Of a stretch of DNA of 64,000 nt, positions 15,934-26,719 are shown in pieces. Each line of letters starts with the position of its first letter. Positions within the stretch are counted from its first letter, which is position 1. This DNA comes from Halostagnicola sp. A56 (GTDB lineage: Archaea; Halobacteriota; Halobacteria; Halobacteriales; Natrialbaceae), in the NCBI RefSeq assembly GCF_000691505.1, contig NZ_JMIP02000023.1, positions 125,273 to 189,272 of the forward strand, read 5' to 3'. The notes beneath the pieces are model-generated. The model had not been told where the DNA came from. It saw only the letters and a list, made by a program, of their open reading frames with translations, and did not search any database. The translations under genes and the position numbers were made by a program.

Positions 15934-17342
15934 TTAGTCCCCGTCAAACCCATGACTTTCAATCTGTGATGTCCCGCTGGTGAGCCGCGACTGTGAAACC
16001 AGGCCGATGCCGAGGACAATCCACAGGAAGATGATACCCCATTCGAAGGGCCACTGAAGCGCGGAGGGGGCACCTGGCATGTACATTGCGGTGAATCCGA
16101 GCGTCAGTCCGAGTCCGAGGGTACCAATCGCTTTCCCGCCTGGAACCTTCAAAGGTCGATTCATTTCGGGTTCGCGGACGCGCAACACGAGGAAGGAGAT
16201 GACGACCATCACCCATGCAAAGACGATACCCAATCCGCCAGCGTTGACGACCCAGATGAGCATCTGCTCGCCGAATAGCGGCGAAAGTGCTGACAGGCCG
16301 CCGATGAGTGCAAGTGCCTCGAGGGAGTGTTGGTTTCGGGGTCGACTGTCGCAAGGGTCTCCGGCAGCATACCAGATTCGGCCAGCGCGTAGATGGCGCG
16401 GCTTCCACCGAGCAGGAACGAGTTCCAGCTGGTGAGGATCCCGGCGATGCCTGCTAGTGCCATGATCTTCCCGATGGTAGCGCTACTGAACAGTGCCTCC
16501 ATGGCGGCGGCTGCGGGAAGCGGACTCTCAACGAGCACCGAACCCGGCAGCGCTCTCCCGGACGCCCATATGACGAGGATGTAAAACAATGCAGCGACCG
16601 ACACGGAGGCGATGATCAGAAGACCAATCGTCCGTTCGGAGACGTTGGCTTCCCCGGCGGCTTGGGGGATAACGTCGAATCCGACGAACATGAACGGCGT
16701 CATGATCGCGACGGTGAGCACACCGGCCATCCCGGAGTCGGCAAAAGGTGGTGTCGACGTTGAGTGACCGTTAGCCACCGCACCAATGGCTAGCGTAAGG
16801 CCCGCGAACCCGATGACCAGTGTAAGGATCGTCTGGAACTGTGCTGCTGGCTGGACTCCCTTGTAGTTCAAGTACGTCATGACGATCGCACCGACACCGC
16901 CGACGAGAACCCATGTCCCGTAGACGGTCTGGCCGGCGATCGACCAGAGTGGAATCGCGTTGAAGCCAGGCACGACGTACGCTAGCGCTGACGGGAAAGC
17001 AACAACCTCAAAGATAACGACGCCGACGTACCCAAGGATTAGCGACCAAGTGCAAATGAACGATCCGATGGGACCCAATGCGCGCATGCTGTAAACGTGT
17101 TCACCACCTACGAACGGCATCGATGACGCGAGTTCACCGTAGATGAGTCCCACAACGGCAACCATGAACGTTCCGAGTATAAATGCTAGGACCGATCCGG
17201 CAACGCCCCCTTCGTTGATCCAGTACCCTGACTGGATAATCCATCCCCAGCCGATCATCGCACCGAACGCCAATACGAACACGTCACGCTTCGTAAGAAC
17301 ACGCGAGAATTTTCCATTTGGCTCTGTGTTAGCCATACTCAT
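15934..17342 (-). pseudogene. APC-family amino acid permease, single frameshift
   Basis: Read across one frameshift, this is a 469-residue APC-superfamily permease with about 12 membrane helices. The N-terminal 360 residues (17342 leftward) carry the first helix motif FGAMIGWGWII and end at VDPETNTP. The last 110 or so residues continue in another frame (EALALIGGLSALSPLFGEQ, then VREPEMNRPLKVPGG). The break lies at about 16318-16330, where a run of C (cccc expected, ccc present) has lost one base. The total length is exactly one base short of a multiple of three. It could be a true pseudogene or a sequencing error. Substrate unknown. Confidence 0.85.
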
Positions 17343-17836
17343 TCATTTAGGAACACCCACTTATGTCTTACTGAGTTCGAAAATATGGTCTACTTATAGG
17401 ATTTAGTCTAACTATCCGTGTTTGCATCGCAAATCACCTCGCTCGTGATCTGTTCTTCCAAATCGTCGAGTTGCTGCTCTACAGTGCTCATAATCGCCGA
17501 ATGTGGATTTCGTGAACGTCCCGTCGATCGTGGAGTCTGGAACGTCCCACGGAAAGCGGGGAGTCAGGGCGGTGTCGTCTCCGAGAGTACGACGTTCGTG
17601 TCGAATCCGTCGATGGCATCGAGAGACGACCCCAAACGGGGACGTTTTCGTCGCATCTCACGACATCGATAGGTATCTCGGGGACGCCGTCCGTCTTCGT
17701 ACGTCGGTACGCTCCCGGATCGGTTATCCTGGTCCGTGCGGGAAGATTCCAGGAAGAACCCGCTTACTCGAGGGTAATCCGCGCATGCTATAAAAGCCTT
17801 CGCAAAGATCAGGGCGGTTCGACCCGAACGGCCCGT
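17343..17836. other. Intergenic, nothing recognised
   Basis: About 490 bases. Next to the permease start is an AT-rich promoter-like region (17343-17420). The rest is GC-rich with one short open frame on the minus strand (17408-17491, 27 residues, acidic, coiled-coil-like) that is too short to support. A TATA-like word (ctataaaag) at about 17790-17798 is placed about 40 bases before the gene at 17837. Confidence 0.45.
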
Positions 17837-18325
17837 ATGCGACTCACGCCAGCCGCCGTCGTCGAACAGCGCGACTGGGTAGCGACACGCTCTGCAACCG
17901 TCGTCTCGACGATAAACGACGTTCGCGCCGAACTCGGCGAACAGTTCGAGACCGACGTGGATCCGGTCACAGAGACGCAGTACCGAGCCGAAGTCGACGC
18001 GGTGTTTGCCGACGGCGACCTCGCGGTCAACGTCGCGGCGTTAGTCGCCATCCTCCGCGACCTCGACGTCGCGGACGACTACCCCGGTTTCGTCGTCGAC
18101 GAGATCCTCGGGCGCGAACTGGCCGCTACGATCGCTGGCACCCAACCCCTCCGGACGTTGGGCGAAGCGACCTTTCACTACGCGGACGTTCACGTTCACG
18201 GCTCGAGCGAGGACAACGCGGGCGTCGACGACCTCGAGGCGGCTCTGGCCGCGGGCTTTCAGGAGCGCCTTCCGGGCTGGGACTGGACCGAGCGCGACAG
18301 CCCGTTCGCCGTCGATCCCGAGTGA
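17837..18325 (+). CDS. Conserved-looking haloarchaeal protein, unknown function
   Basis: This 162-residue acidic soluble protein starts MRLTPAAVVEQRDWV and is mostly helical. It contains AVNVAALVAILRDLDVADDYPGFVVDEILGRELA and, near the end, HYADVHVHGSSEDNAGVDDLEAAL. Codon use is typical of the host, so it is a real gene. No family or catalytic motif was recognised. It precedes nucS on the same strand with a 190-base gap, so it probably has its own transcript. Confidence 0.7.
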   Translation: MRLTPAAVVEQRDWVATRSATVVSTINDVRAELGEQFETDVDPVTETQYRAEVDAVFADGDLAVNVAALVAILRDLDVADDYPGFVVDEILGRELAATIAGTQPLRTLGEATFHYADVHVHGSSEDNAGVDDLEAALAAGFQERLPGWDWTERDSPFAVDPE

Positions 18326-18485
18326 GTACCGGGCCCGGGGCTCGCCTGCGTGGCGGTGGGAGAGTCGCCGGTTGCGGGGCGTCGATGGCGGGGCGTCGGT
18401 TGTTGGGCGTCAGTTGCGGGGTCGTCTCCAGTGATCGGTTCGGCTGCGGTCGATTCCGCCGCAGGTTCCGCGCCGTGTCGGGCCG

Positions 18486-18493
18486 TTTTTATC
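18486..18493 (+). promoter_or_regulatory. TATA-like box of nucS
   Basis: The word tttttatc is centred about 27 bases before the GTG start at 18516, the usual distance for a leaderless transcript. It supports the GTG as the true start. Confidence 0.5.
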
Positions 18494-18515
18494 CGACCGG
18501 CGGCTAGTCCGTCCA

Positions 18516-19259
18516 GTGACCGCCTCCGATTACACGGGTCCCGTCACCCTCGAGCAGCCCGCCCTCGAGGCGGCGCGCGAAACCGTCGCCGACGGCATCG
18601 ATCGCGATGCGCTGGTGACCGTCTTCGGCCGGTGTACCGTCGAGTACGACGGCCGGGCCGCGAGCCAGCTCGAGGCGGGGGATCGACACGTCATGTGCAA
18701 ACCGGACGGCACGACGCTGGTCCACACCGACGAGGGCCAGCAGCCGGTCAACTGGCAGCCGCCGGGGTGTAGCCACGAGGTGTTTTGCGAGAACGACGCG
18801 CTGTTTCTCGAGAGCCACCGCTCGACCCCTGAAGAGCGGCTGCTGGTCGGGTTCGAGCGCGTGGCCCAGGTGTCGTTGTTTCCGATCTCCGACTCGAGCG
18901 ACCTCACCCTCGTCGGGACCGAGGAGGACCTCCGCCAGCGGATCCTCGAGGATCCCGGCCTGCTCGAGCCCGGCTTTCGGCCGCTGGCGACCGAGCGCGA
19001 CACGCCCGCGGGTGCGATCGACATCTACGGCGAGGATTCGGTCGGTCGCGCAGTCGTCGTGGAACTCAAGCGACGCCGCGTCGGCCCCGACGCGGTGAGC
19101 CAATTGCGGCGGTACGTCGACGCGCTCGAGCGCGATCTACACGCCGACGCATCGATTCGCGGGATTCTGGTCGCGCCGTCAGTGACGGATCGGGCGCACG
19201 GGCTGCTCGGCGAGCACGGCCTCGAGTTCGTCTCGCTCGAGCCAGTCGGAGAGCGTTGA
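18516..19259 (+). CDS. nucS: Endonuclease NucS (EndoMS)
   Basis: This 247-residue NucS cuts DNA at mismatches to start MutS/MutL-independent mismatch repair in archaea and actinobacteria. It has an N-terminal dimerisation beta-sandwich (with GRCTVEYDGRA and HTDEGQQPVNWQPPG) and a C-terminal RecB-like nuclease. The nuclease contains Asp169 (GAIDIYGED) and Glu183-x-Lys185 (VVVELKRRR), the metal-binding triad. GTG start, supported by the promoter spacing. It is convergent with mutS, and both repair routes are thus side by side. Confidence 0.95.
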   Translation: MTASDYTGPVTLEQPALEAARETVADGIDRDALVTVFGRCTVEYDGRAASQLEAGDRHVMCKPDGTTLVHTDEGQQPVNWQPPGCSHEVFCENDALFLESHRSTPEERLLVGFERVAQVSLFPISDSSDLTLVGTEEDLRQRILEDPGLLEPGFRPLATERDTPAGAIDIYGEDSVGRAVVVELKRRRVGPDAVSQLRRYVDALERDLHADASIRGILVAPSVTDRAHGLLGEHGLEFVSLEPVGER

Positions 19260-19674
19260 TACTCGAGTAGAAGCCGATTTCGGCCGAGAGCGCTGGATCC
19301 GACGGGGCGCTCGAAGCTGACATCGCTCGAGGAGGACTCCGCTCGACGCTGACACCGCCCGAAGAGAATTCCTCGAGCCGACAACATCAGTCGATCCGGT
19401 ACCATCACTCGAGCCGACAACACGAATCGCCACGTCCTCCCCAGCCGACTCACTCGTTCGCTGTCGCGCGATGCAACGCGTCGCGCGCCGCTCACTCGTT
19501 CATCCCTCGCACGGCTTTCGATCGCGGTTCGCTTCGCTCACCGCGATCCAGCGCGCGCCGCCGCAGGGCACTTTGCCAGATGTCGATACAAGCGAGGGTG
19601 ATCAAGGCAGGGTTGATCAGATGGTGGTCAGAAGCGTCTCTCCAGTTCTGCGAGGCGAATCAGTTCGAAGCGGC
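19260..19674. other. Intergenic between nucS and mutS, degenerate repeats and dyads
   Basis: About 415 bases, GC-rich, no supported gene. At about 19310-19430, a 15-base word of the type ctcgagccgacaaca recurs four times in degrading form, spaced roughly 30-36 bases. A longer dyad lies at about 19520-19550 (gatcgcggt, 11 bases, accgcgatc). Both genes end here, so it is a convergent terminator zone. Confidence 0.45.
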
Positions 19675-22413
19675 TCACTCCTCGAGCAACCGCTTCAACC
19701 GATCCAGTTCTGTCAGCGCCTCGACCGGCGTGAGGTGTGCCAGATCGAGCGCGCGGAGTTCGGCCGCGACATCGGTCGGCACGTCCCCGCCGTCCGCGGT
19801 CGCCGTCGTCGCGCCGTCGGTCGCGCTGGACGCATCGGTAGTTGCAGTGGTCGCGTCGTTGCCCGCAGCCATCGCGTCGTCAGTTGCGGCCGTTTCACCG
19901 TCGCCCGCTCCCACACGTTCGGTCGCGGACTCGGCGCCCGCCTCAGCGACCAGCTTTCGCGAGCGCTCGACGACGGGTTCGGGGACGCCGGCGGCGGTCG
20001 CGACGGAGACGCCGTAGGAGCCGTCGGCCGCGCCGGGGGCGATGTCGTGGTGGAAGACGACCTCGCCGTCTTCTTGGGTCGTCTCGAAGTGCAGCGTGAA
20101 GGCGGCCTCGAGGTCGTCCGCCAATGCGGTCAGCGGGTGGTGGTGGGTCGCAAACAGCGTCGTCGCGCCGACCTCGTCGTGGAGGTGTTCGGTGATCGCC
20201 TGCGCGATGGCGAGCCCGTCTGCCGTGGAGGTTCCCCGGCCGACTTCGTCGAGCAGGACGAGCGAGCGCTCGTCGGCCTCCGCGAGGATCGTCGCGAGTT
20301 CGTCCATCTCGACCATGAACGTCGAGCGCCCGCCGGCGATGTCGTCGCTCGCGCCGACGCGGGTGAAGATCCGCTCGAGGGGCGTCAGCCGAACGGAGCG
20401 GGCAGGGACGAAACTCCCGACCTGTGCGAGCAGCGCGATCTGGGCGACCTGTCGCATGTAGGTCGACTTCCCGGACATGTTCGGCCCGGTGATGATCCCG
20501 AGTCGACGGTCGTCAGTGAAGCGGGCCCCATTCGGGACGAACGACTCCTGGGTTCGCTCGACGACGGGGTGTCTGCCGCCCTCGATCTCGAGGATCTGCT
20601 CGTTCCCGCGCTCGAGAAGTTCGGGTCGACAGTAGTCGTACTGAGCCGCAACGGTCGAAAGAGAGACGAGCGCGTCGAGGGTTGCGACAGCCTCCGCGAG
20701 CCCTTGGACGCGTTCGACTTCGTCGGCGATTTCGCGTCGAATCTCGCAAAAGAGCTCGTACTCGCGCTCGTCGGCGCGCTCTTCGGCCCCGACGATCTCG
20801 TCCTCCCGGTTCTTGAGTTCCGGCGTGACGAACCGTTCGGAGTTCTTCAGCGTCTGTCTGCGCTGGTAGTTCTCCGGCACTGACTCGAGGTTCGGATTCG
20901 TCACCTCGATGTAGTAACCGTGGACGGAGTTGTAGCCGACCGACAGCGAGTCGATGCCGGTCCGCTCGCGTTCGTGCTCCTCGAGGTCGTCGATCCACCG
21001 CTTGCCGTCCCGGGCGGTCTCCCGGAGTTCGTCGAGGTCGTCGTCGTATCCCTCGGCGATGACGCCGCCCTCGGTGATCTCGATCGGCGGATCGGCGACG
21101 ACGCCGTCCTCGATCAGTTTTCGAACGTCTGCGAGCGGATCGAGGTTCGCGTGCAGCGTCTCGAGTCTGTCGCACTCGCTGCGGACGCCCTCGAGCCGGT
21201 CGCGAAGTTTGGGAACGACCGCGAGCGTGTCCCGCAATGAGCGCAGATCACGCGCGTTCGCACGCTCGCGGGAGATCCGTCCGATGAGCCGCTCGAGATC
21301 GTATACATCCCTGAGCAGGTCCGTCAGTTCCTCTCTGGTCCGGACGTCGTCTGTCAGCGCCTCGACGGCGTCCAGGCGCGCGTCGATCCGGGCGGGCTCG
21401 AGCAACGGTCGCCGAAGCCAATCTCTGAGCTTCCGCCCGCCCAGCGCACTCGAGGTCTCGTCGAGGACGCCGAACAGCGTCGCCTCCTCCCGGCCGTAGA
21501 CGGCTCTGGGTGCGAACAGTTCGAGACTACGTAACGCGACGGCATCGAGCAGGAGGTACTCCCGCGGGTCGTACCGGGTGAGGTGGGTCAAATACTCGAG
21601 TCGCGTCGTCTGGGTTCCGGTTTCGATCATCCCGTCGGAGTCGGCGTCTTCTTCGACGCCCCCTCGAGCGTACTCCGCGTAGGCGAGCAAAGCCCCGCAG
21701 GCTCGGAGCTCAGCGGCATCAGCAAGCATCGAGTCCGGATCACCGAAATACGCCGCGAACAGGTCGCCGGCGCGCTCGCGCCCGAAGACGGATTCGTCGA
21801 AGGGCGTTACAAGGCAATCTTCCGGCGCGAGCGCACCGTCTGCCGCCGGGCCGACGATGGCTTCGGCGGGGTCGAACCGACTCATCTCGTCGGCGATGGC
21901 GTCGCTCGAGGTCGAACTCGTCGCGAGGAAATCGCCGGTCGAGACATCGAGTAGCGCGAGTCCGCGCGTGTCGTCGGTGCGAGCCAGCGCCGCGACGAAG
22001 TTGTTGTCGTCGCTCGCGAGCAGTTCGTCCTCGGTGAGCGTCCCGGGGGTGATGACGCGGGTGACGGCGCGTTCGACCACGCCGGGCGACTCGCCCGGCT
22101 CTTCGACCTGGTCTGCGACCGCGACGCGGTAGCCCGCCTCGAGTAGGTCGTCGATGTACGACGCCGCGTTGTCGACCGGAATGCCGGTCATCGGGTACTC
22201 TCCCGTCGAGTCCTCACGGCTCGTTAGCGTCAACTCGAGGAGACGGGCGGTCCGCTCGGCCGCGCCGCAAAAGGTCTCGTAGAAGTCGCCGACCTGAAAG
22301 AGGACGATCGCGTCGTCGTAGCGCGCACAGAGGTCGTGGTACTGGCCCATCATGGGCGTCAGTTCCTCGCGCCGGCCGGCCATTTCGGGTGGAGGGCCAC
22401 AGGCCGAGTCCAT
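19675..22413 (-). CDS. mutS: DNA mismatch repair protein MutS (MutS1 type)
   Basis: This 912-residue full-length MutS binds base mismatches and small loops. The mismatch-reading Phe-x-Glu is present near the N-terminus (GDFYE, Phe44 and Glu46). Connector, lever and clamp regions follow. The ATPase has Walker [14 protein letters not shown] at about residue 640, Walker [13 protein letters not shown] and the downstream ATHHHPL histidines. A low-complexity Ala/Thr/Asp insert near residues 815-870 separates the ATPase from the C-terminal helices. No mutL is next to it in this window. Confidence 0.97.
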   Translation of the reverse strand: MDSACGPPPEMAGRREELTPMMGQYHDLCARYDDAIVLFQVGDFYETFCGAAERTARLLELTLTSREDSTGEYPMTGIPVDNAASYIDDLLEAGYRVAVADQVEEPGESPGVVERAVTRVITPGTLTEDELLASDDNNFVAALARTDDTRGLALLDVSTGDFLATSSTSSDAIADEMSRFDPAEAIVGPAADGALAPEDCLVTPFDESVFGRERAGDLFAAYFGDPDSMLADAAELRACGALLAYAEYARGGVEEDADSDGMIETGTQTTRLEYLTHLTRYDPREYLLLDAVALRSLELFAPRAVYGREEATLFGVLDETSSALGGRKLRDWLRRPLLEPARIDARLDAVEALTDDVRTREELTDLLRDVYDLERLIGRISRERANARDLRSLRDTLAVVPKLRDRLEGVRSECDRLETLHANLDPLADVRKLIEDGVVADPPIEITEGGVIAEGYDDDLDELRETARDGKRWIDDLEEHERERTGIDSLSVGYNSVHGYYIEVTNPNLESVPENYQRRQTLKNSERFVTPELKNREDEIVGAEERADEREYELFCEIRREIADEVERVQGLAEAVATLDALVSLSTVAAQYDYCRPELLERGNEQILEIEGGRHPVVERTQESFVPNGARFTDDRRLGIITGPNMSGKSTYMRQVAQIALLAQVGSFVPARSVRLTPLERIFTRVGASDDIAGGRSTFMVEMDELATILAEADERSLVLLDEVGRGTSTADGLAIAQAITEHLHDEVGATTLFATHHHPLTALADDLEAAFTLHFETTQEDGEVVFHHDIAPGAADGSYGVSVATAAGVPEPVVERSRKLVAEAGAESATERVGAGDGETAATDDAMAAGNDATTATTDASSATDGATTATADGGDVPTDVAAELRALDLAHLTPVEALTELDRLKRLLEE

Positions 22414-22534
22414 ACCCAGTACCGACCGCCGGACGCTGAAATAGCTTGCTGGATCGACTGGACGCGACCGCTCTCGAGGCCCAAACGGCGGAAAAAGGTA
22501 TTACAGTTGGCTCGCCAGTAGGTGATGAGACCGT

Positions 22535-23509
22535 ATGGACTGGCCGAACTCGAGCGGAACGGTCGTGGTCCTCGCCGCGCTGGTGGTCTGTGCGATCGTC
22601 GCGACAGCGACGGCACCGGCTCTCGCCTCCGCGCCGGCAGACCGTTCGCTCGAGGGAAGCGGGTCGATCGAGACCGTCGTGATCGGTCTCGCGTCCGATA
22701 CCGTCTCGGCCGAAATCACCTCGATCGACGGCGACTCGAGCGGTAGTATCGACAATACGACCGAGACCGTCGACGATACGGCCGGTAGCACCAGCGAGAC
22801 GGTCGACGAGACGACAGACGGCCTCGACGAGGCTGACGACTCGGATAGCGACGTCACGAACGGCGACGATGGAACGATCGACGACGAAACCGATGCGACA
22901 GCGACCGTCTCGAACGCGACGAGCGAGTCGACCGAGCTCGGGAACACTACTGACGATCTCGAGAACGCCACGAATACCCTCGAGAACGGTACCGACGACC
23001 TCGATGAGACCGCGAGGGGTATCGAAAACACCTCGGAAGGCCCCGAAAACGCGACTGACAGCGTCAAAAACGCGACCGAGGACCTCGGAACCACTCCCGA
23101 CGAACTCGAGGAGGCGACCGACGAACCTGCCAACAGAACCGGTTCGGTCCTCGAGAAACCGGTCGGCTCTACGACCGACGCGCTCGCAGAGACGGCGTCG
23201 GGGGCCGCCTCGAGCGTTTCGAAGACCGTCTCGAGCGTTACGATGGCCGATCCGACCGACCTCTCGTCGGCGGTCGTCGCGACGGTCGACGACGAGTCGC
23301 CGGTCGGAAAGGCCCTCGCTGGCGAGGAGCCGACACCGCGGGGACCGGCCGAGACCGCGACCGATGCGGTCCTCGTCGGAATGCTGGGGGCCGTGTCCGC
23401 GCCGGCCGCCGCGGCTGGCGGAGCCGGCGCTGCCGGTGGAATCGGCGCGGCATTATTTCTAACTTCTACTATAGGTGCGCGCGTCAACTTCGACACAGGC
23501 ACGGAATAG
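22535..23509 (+). CDS. Secreted Asn/Thr/Asp-rich surface protein
   Basis: This 324-residue protein has an N-terminal signal or anchor helix (VVVLAALVVCAIVATATAPALA). A long hydrophilic stretch follows with repeated short units such as DDLENATNTLENGTDDLDE, offering many N-x-S/T sequons for N-glycosylation. Near the C-terminus is a Gly/Ala-rich hydrophobic segment (AGGAGAAGGIGAALFLTS). It looks like a cell-surface glycoprotein with a helical stalk. No family recognised. It is divergent from mutS; the two starts are 120 bases apart. Confidence 0.75.
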   Translation: MDWPNSSGTVVVLAALVVCAIVATATAPALASAPADRSLEGSGSIETVVIGLASDTVSAEITSIDGDSSGSIDNTTETVDDTAGSTSETVDETTDGLDEADDSDSDVTNGDDGTIDDETDATATVSNATSESTELGNTTDDLENATNTLENGTDDLDETARGIENTSEGPENATDSVKNATEDLGTTPDELEEATDEPANRTGSVLEKPVGSTTDALAETASGAASSVSKTVSSVTMADPTDLSSAVVATVDDESPVGKALAGEEPTPRGPAETATDAVLVGMLGAVSAPAAAAGGAGAAGGIGAALFLTSTIGARVNFDTGTE

Positions 23510-23651
23510 ATAGTTTCCCGTGCATCACCCGTGAGCAGGCGTGCACAAACAGCTACACTTCAGATTAGTCTCTGAATCGTAAAGTGATCAACGCGGTTGA
23601 GAAACTACAACATCGTGTGAAAGGACGAATATGTGTGCGTCCCAAGGAGAT

Positions 23652-26252
23652 TCAGGCCACTCTTGTAAGTACGCGCTCCCGAACCACGAGCAGACACGGA
23701 AGTACCGTCACGCACGCGATGAACGCGTAGACGATACTCAACCCTGTGACGATGCCAAATCGTTGGAGCGGGGGTGACAGCGCCAGTGCGAGCACCCCAA
23801 AGCCTGCCGCAGTCGTCACCGCACTTCCGAGCAACGCACCACCAGTTCCTTCGAGTGCTGTTGCCAGCGTTTCGGCGAGCGAATCGTGGCGAGCGCGTTC
23901 ATCTACGAACCGCTCACTGACGTGAATGCTGTAATCCACACCGAGACCAATCGCCAGACTCGTGATCACGACGGTCTCGCTGTTGAATGGGATATTGAGC
24001 ACGGACATGGTGCCGAGCAACCACGCGAGTGCGATTAGGACGGGTGCGAGCGTCACGACACCCAGCCCCGGCGCGCGGTATCGCCACCAGTACATACTGA
24101 TAAGAAGGGCAAGAATGACCCCAAGGGTGATAGCGAATCCTTCGACGAGCGTTTCGAACAGAGCACTTTGGACGACCGCAGTGATAACCGGACCACCCGT
24201 TGCAGTAGCTCGTACTGGGGCGTCCTGTTCAATGGTCGAGGAGATGTTTCGTACGTCCCTTGCGACCGACTGAGCCGAGGCGTCCCCCTGCACGCCGACA
24301 GTTAGCCGTGCAGATTCGTATGACCCATTCTCGGCACGATAGAGAGCCGACGATGCTTGTTCGGGAGCAACATTGAACATCAAGTCATAGACTGCTGCGA
24401 CGTCTCTGTTTGGGAGACCATCACCATCCGTGTCACGGACTGCGATTGCATCTGCAACCGTTTGATTTTCTGAGGCGACAGCACGAAGCACAGATGTTGG
24501 ACCTTCGATAGCTGCTCTTCCATCGGAACCGACGACGACTGTCCCGCTGCTGTTCGTATTGCTGATCACATCGTTGGTCGCGGTAAGGAGTGCTGGCGCG
24601 GTCACGTTCCCACGTATCAATATCTGGCCTTCTGATTCCTCTCCACGTTGGTGGAAATTATCGCTGAGGTATGCAAGGTTCTCACTCACCTCATACTCAC
24701 TGGGTGCGAACGGTTCCGGGAGAGACCCCATCCACGACGGTGCATCCTGCGGGATGAAATCAGCTTGGTTGAACTCGGTGTCGATATTCGTCGCGCCGTA
24801 CGCCCCTGCGGAGGCGACGAGTAACGAAAGAACAATGACCACGATGGGGGCTCGCCGGGCAAGCGTCGCAGTACCCGAAAGAACACGGTTCAGCCGCCCC
24901 GAACCAACGCCGACAGCGGGGGTATGCCGGTCGCGGCCACGGCGGTCGAAAAACCGTTCGAGTTCGAGTTTGACGGCTGGTACAAGCGCGGCGAAAACGA
25001 CGAAGATGGCGACGATTCCCACACCGCTCAGGATGGCGAAATCCTGAATTGAGCCCAGCGGACTGACGTAGTTCGATAGGAACCCGACAGCCGTCGAGAA
25101 CGCGGCAGTAGCGAGAGCGAGAACGACCCCAGCGATTCCGAGACGCATCGCTGTCGTGGGATCTCGTCGACTGACGTTCTCATCGTCGGTGTCGAGCGCT
25201 CCCTCTCGGGCTTCGCGGTAGCGCATGACGACATGAAGCGAGTAATCGATACTAAGGCCGATAAGCAAGAACGGAACGGCGATCAGGGTCGAATTCGATG
25301 GAATCCCGAGCCACCCCTGTATGCCAGCGTACCACACCAGCACGACGGCCACGCCGAATATACTCACGAGAACGTCGATGAGGTCCCGGTAGGCGATCGT
25401 GAGGACGGTGAGCAAGAGAACGATTGCGACGGGCGTAATGATGATGAACGTGTCGCCGATGGCCTGCGAGGATTCCGCATCGATGAGACCCTGCCCGAAC
25501 ACGAACGCATCGTCGAAGCGCTTCTCGATAAGAGAGCTGATAACCAGCTGTGCATCGTTCACCGATTCGGTTGTTGTAGTCGAACTGCTTGGACTCTGCT
25601 GAAAGACGAGAGTCGTTCTCGCGTCTGCACTCGTCATCCCTGGTTCGTAATCCGTCGGCAAAAATTGAGTTGGCTCGTTGCCGGGAACAGACGCGTCTGG
25701 GTCGAGGATTCGGCTGAGATACGTTTCCACTTCCTCGTCGATGCTGGATTCAAGTGCTGTGATCTGCTGGTTAAGTGTCGGTGCTGATGACTGACCCTGT
25801 CTTGCCATCGATGTATTGTTTCCAGAATCATTGGCGATAGCCGACGAACCCCTACTCTGTTGGTGTGCGTACGCAACGTTGGCAACTATATTCTCAATGC
25901 CGACCATCCCCGTTCCGTCACGAAGTGTCGCATTGACCGATTCGTTTTCTCGAAGCTCCTGCTGAAGACGGAGACTTTTAAGTAACGATTCGCGGGTGAG
26001 AACGTTACCTCCCTCGTCCCTGATAACGACCTGTGAAACAACTGCATCGTCCGTCTCATACGTTGCTTCGATACGGTCAAGCGCCGCCTGTTCCGGAGAA
26101 TCGATGCCGGCTTGGCCAATCTGACCTTCCCCAGTTGTGCCGACAATCGCGCCAGCCCCAACGACGGCACTGATAACGAGCAACAGTGCAATTACCAATC
26201 TGCTCCGCGATGCGACGAGATCTGCGTACTCAAAAGTAGGGCTTCGCTTCAT
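23652..26252 (-). CDS. MMPL/RND-superfamily exporter
   Basis: This 866-residue membrane protein is built as two similar halves, each with one large extracellular loop and a five-to-six-helix block. The fourth-helix signatures are GLSIDYSLHVVMRYREA in the first half and GLGVDYSIHVSERFVDE in the second, typical of MMPL/Patched-like RND transporters driven by protons or sodium. Codon use is less GC-biased than in neighbours, suggesting horizontal gain. It lies 190 bases downstream of the DUF7521/TFB-chimera pair on the same strand, which may regulate it. Substrate unknown. Confidence 0.9.
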   Translation of the reverse strand: MKRSPTFEYADLVASRSRLVIALLLVISAVVGAGAIVGTTGEGQIGQAGIDSPEQAALDRIEATYETDDAVVSQVVIRDEGGNVLTRESLLKSLRLQQELRENESVNATLRDGTGMVGIENIVANVAYAHQQSRGSSAIANDSGNNTSMARQGQSSAPTLNQQITALESSIDEEVETYLSRILDPDASVPGNEPTQFLPTDYEPGMTSADARTTLVFQQSPSSSTTTTESVNDAQLVISSLIEKRFDDAFVFGQGLIDAESSQAIGDTFIIITPVAIVLLLTVLTIAYRDLIDVLVSIFGVAVVLVWYAGIQGWLGIPSNSTLIAVPFLLIGLSIDYSLHVVMRYREAREGALDTDDENVSRRDPTTAMRLGIAGVVLALATAAFSTAVGFLSNYVSPLGSIQDFAILSGVGIVAIFVVFAALVPAVKLELERFFDRRGRDRHTPAVGVGSGRLNRVLSGTATLARRAPIVVIVLSLLVASAGAYGATNIDTEFNQADFIPQDAPSWMGSLPEPFAPSEYEVSENLAYLSDNFHQRGEESEGQILIRGNVTAPALLTATNDVISNTNSSGTVVVGSDGRAAIEGPTSVLRAVASENQTVADAIAVRDTDGDGLPNRDVAAVYDLMFNVAPEQASSALYRAENGSYESARLTVGVQGDASAQSVARDVRNISSTIEQDAPVRATATGGPVITAVVQSALFETLVEGFAITLGVILALLISMYWWRYRAPGLGVVTLAPVLIALAWLLGTMSVLNIPFNSETVVITSLAIGLGVDYSIHVSERFVDERARHDSLAETLATALEGTGGALLGSAVTTAAGFGVLALALSPPLQRFGIVTGLSIVYAFIACVTVLPCLLVVRERVLTRVA

Positions 26253-26443
26253 CGATTACTGACACCCCCGGCTATGCCAGGGAATACAATGTCTAATTGA
26301 CTGCGTTCTGTATCGGACGTGTCCATATGCGCACTCCGATGGGGATTGATAAGGAGCGATGGAAGTGTCCCAAGATGTGGGAGAACCAGTCGTAGCTTTG
26401 AACGTTCCTACTGGAGTAGCGACCGTCGACGACAGACCGGATT
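26253..26443. other. Intergenic between the exporter and DUF7521 gene
   Basis: About 190 bases with no gene. Probable promoter of the exporter; no clear dyad. Confidence 0.4.
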
Positions 26444-26719
26444 CTACGTCTGGTTGAGCCCATAAATCATTACGACGAATCCAATGCTGATGATCACACT
26501 CTCGAGAGTCATCCCGGTGATAGTGGATGCTCCACCGATGTGATGGAAGACTCCGACGAGAAACGTTCCAAATGTGATGACTGCTAATCCTATCGCGAAA
26601 AACTGGAGGCCCGCGATTCGCGTGCGATTGTATGCTCTGTACGCCATCAGAGACACAATTCCTCCGAGAATGAGGGCAGTGATCTTCACGACGCCGAGTA
26701 ACACGATAGAGAGGTTCAT
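26444..26719 (-). CDS. DUF7521-like small membrane protein
   Basis: This 91-residue protein has three hydrophobic helices (VVKITALILGGIVSLMAYRA, then LQFFAIGLAVITFGTFLVG and LESVIISIGFVVMIYGL). It matches the short three-helix haloarchaeal proteins that follow a winged-helix regulator gene in a two-gene unit. Its ATG overlaps the stop of the upstream regulator by an ATGA, so the two are translated together. It probably senses the membrane or controls the regulator, but that is inference. Confidence 0.8.
   Translation of the reverse strand: MNLSIVLLGVVKITALILGGIVSLMAYRAYNRTRIAGLQFFAIGLAVITFGTFLVGVFHHIGGASTITGMTLESVIISIGFVVMIYGLNQT

Noticed and set aside
17408..17491. A 27-codon minus-strand frame (MSTVEQQLDDLEEQITSEV)
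   Set aside because: It resembles the start of some coiled-coil or KH-containing proteins, but is too short to assign and nothing continues it.
19471..20883. Long open frame on the + strand opposite mutS (470 codons)
   Set aside because: Antisense to the conserved ATPase of mutS; composition is the mirror of its codons.
23510..23651. Small gene after the Asn/Thr-rich protein
   Set aside because: Short frames only, without conserved features; treated as intergenic.
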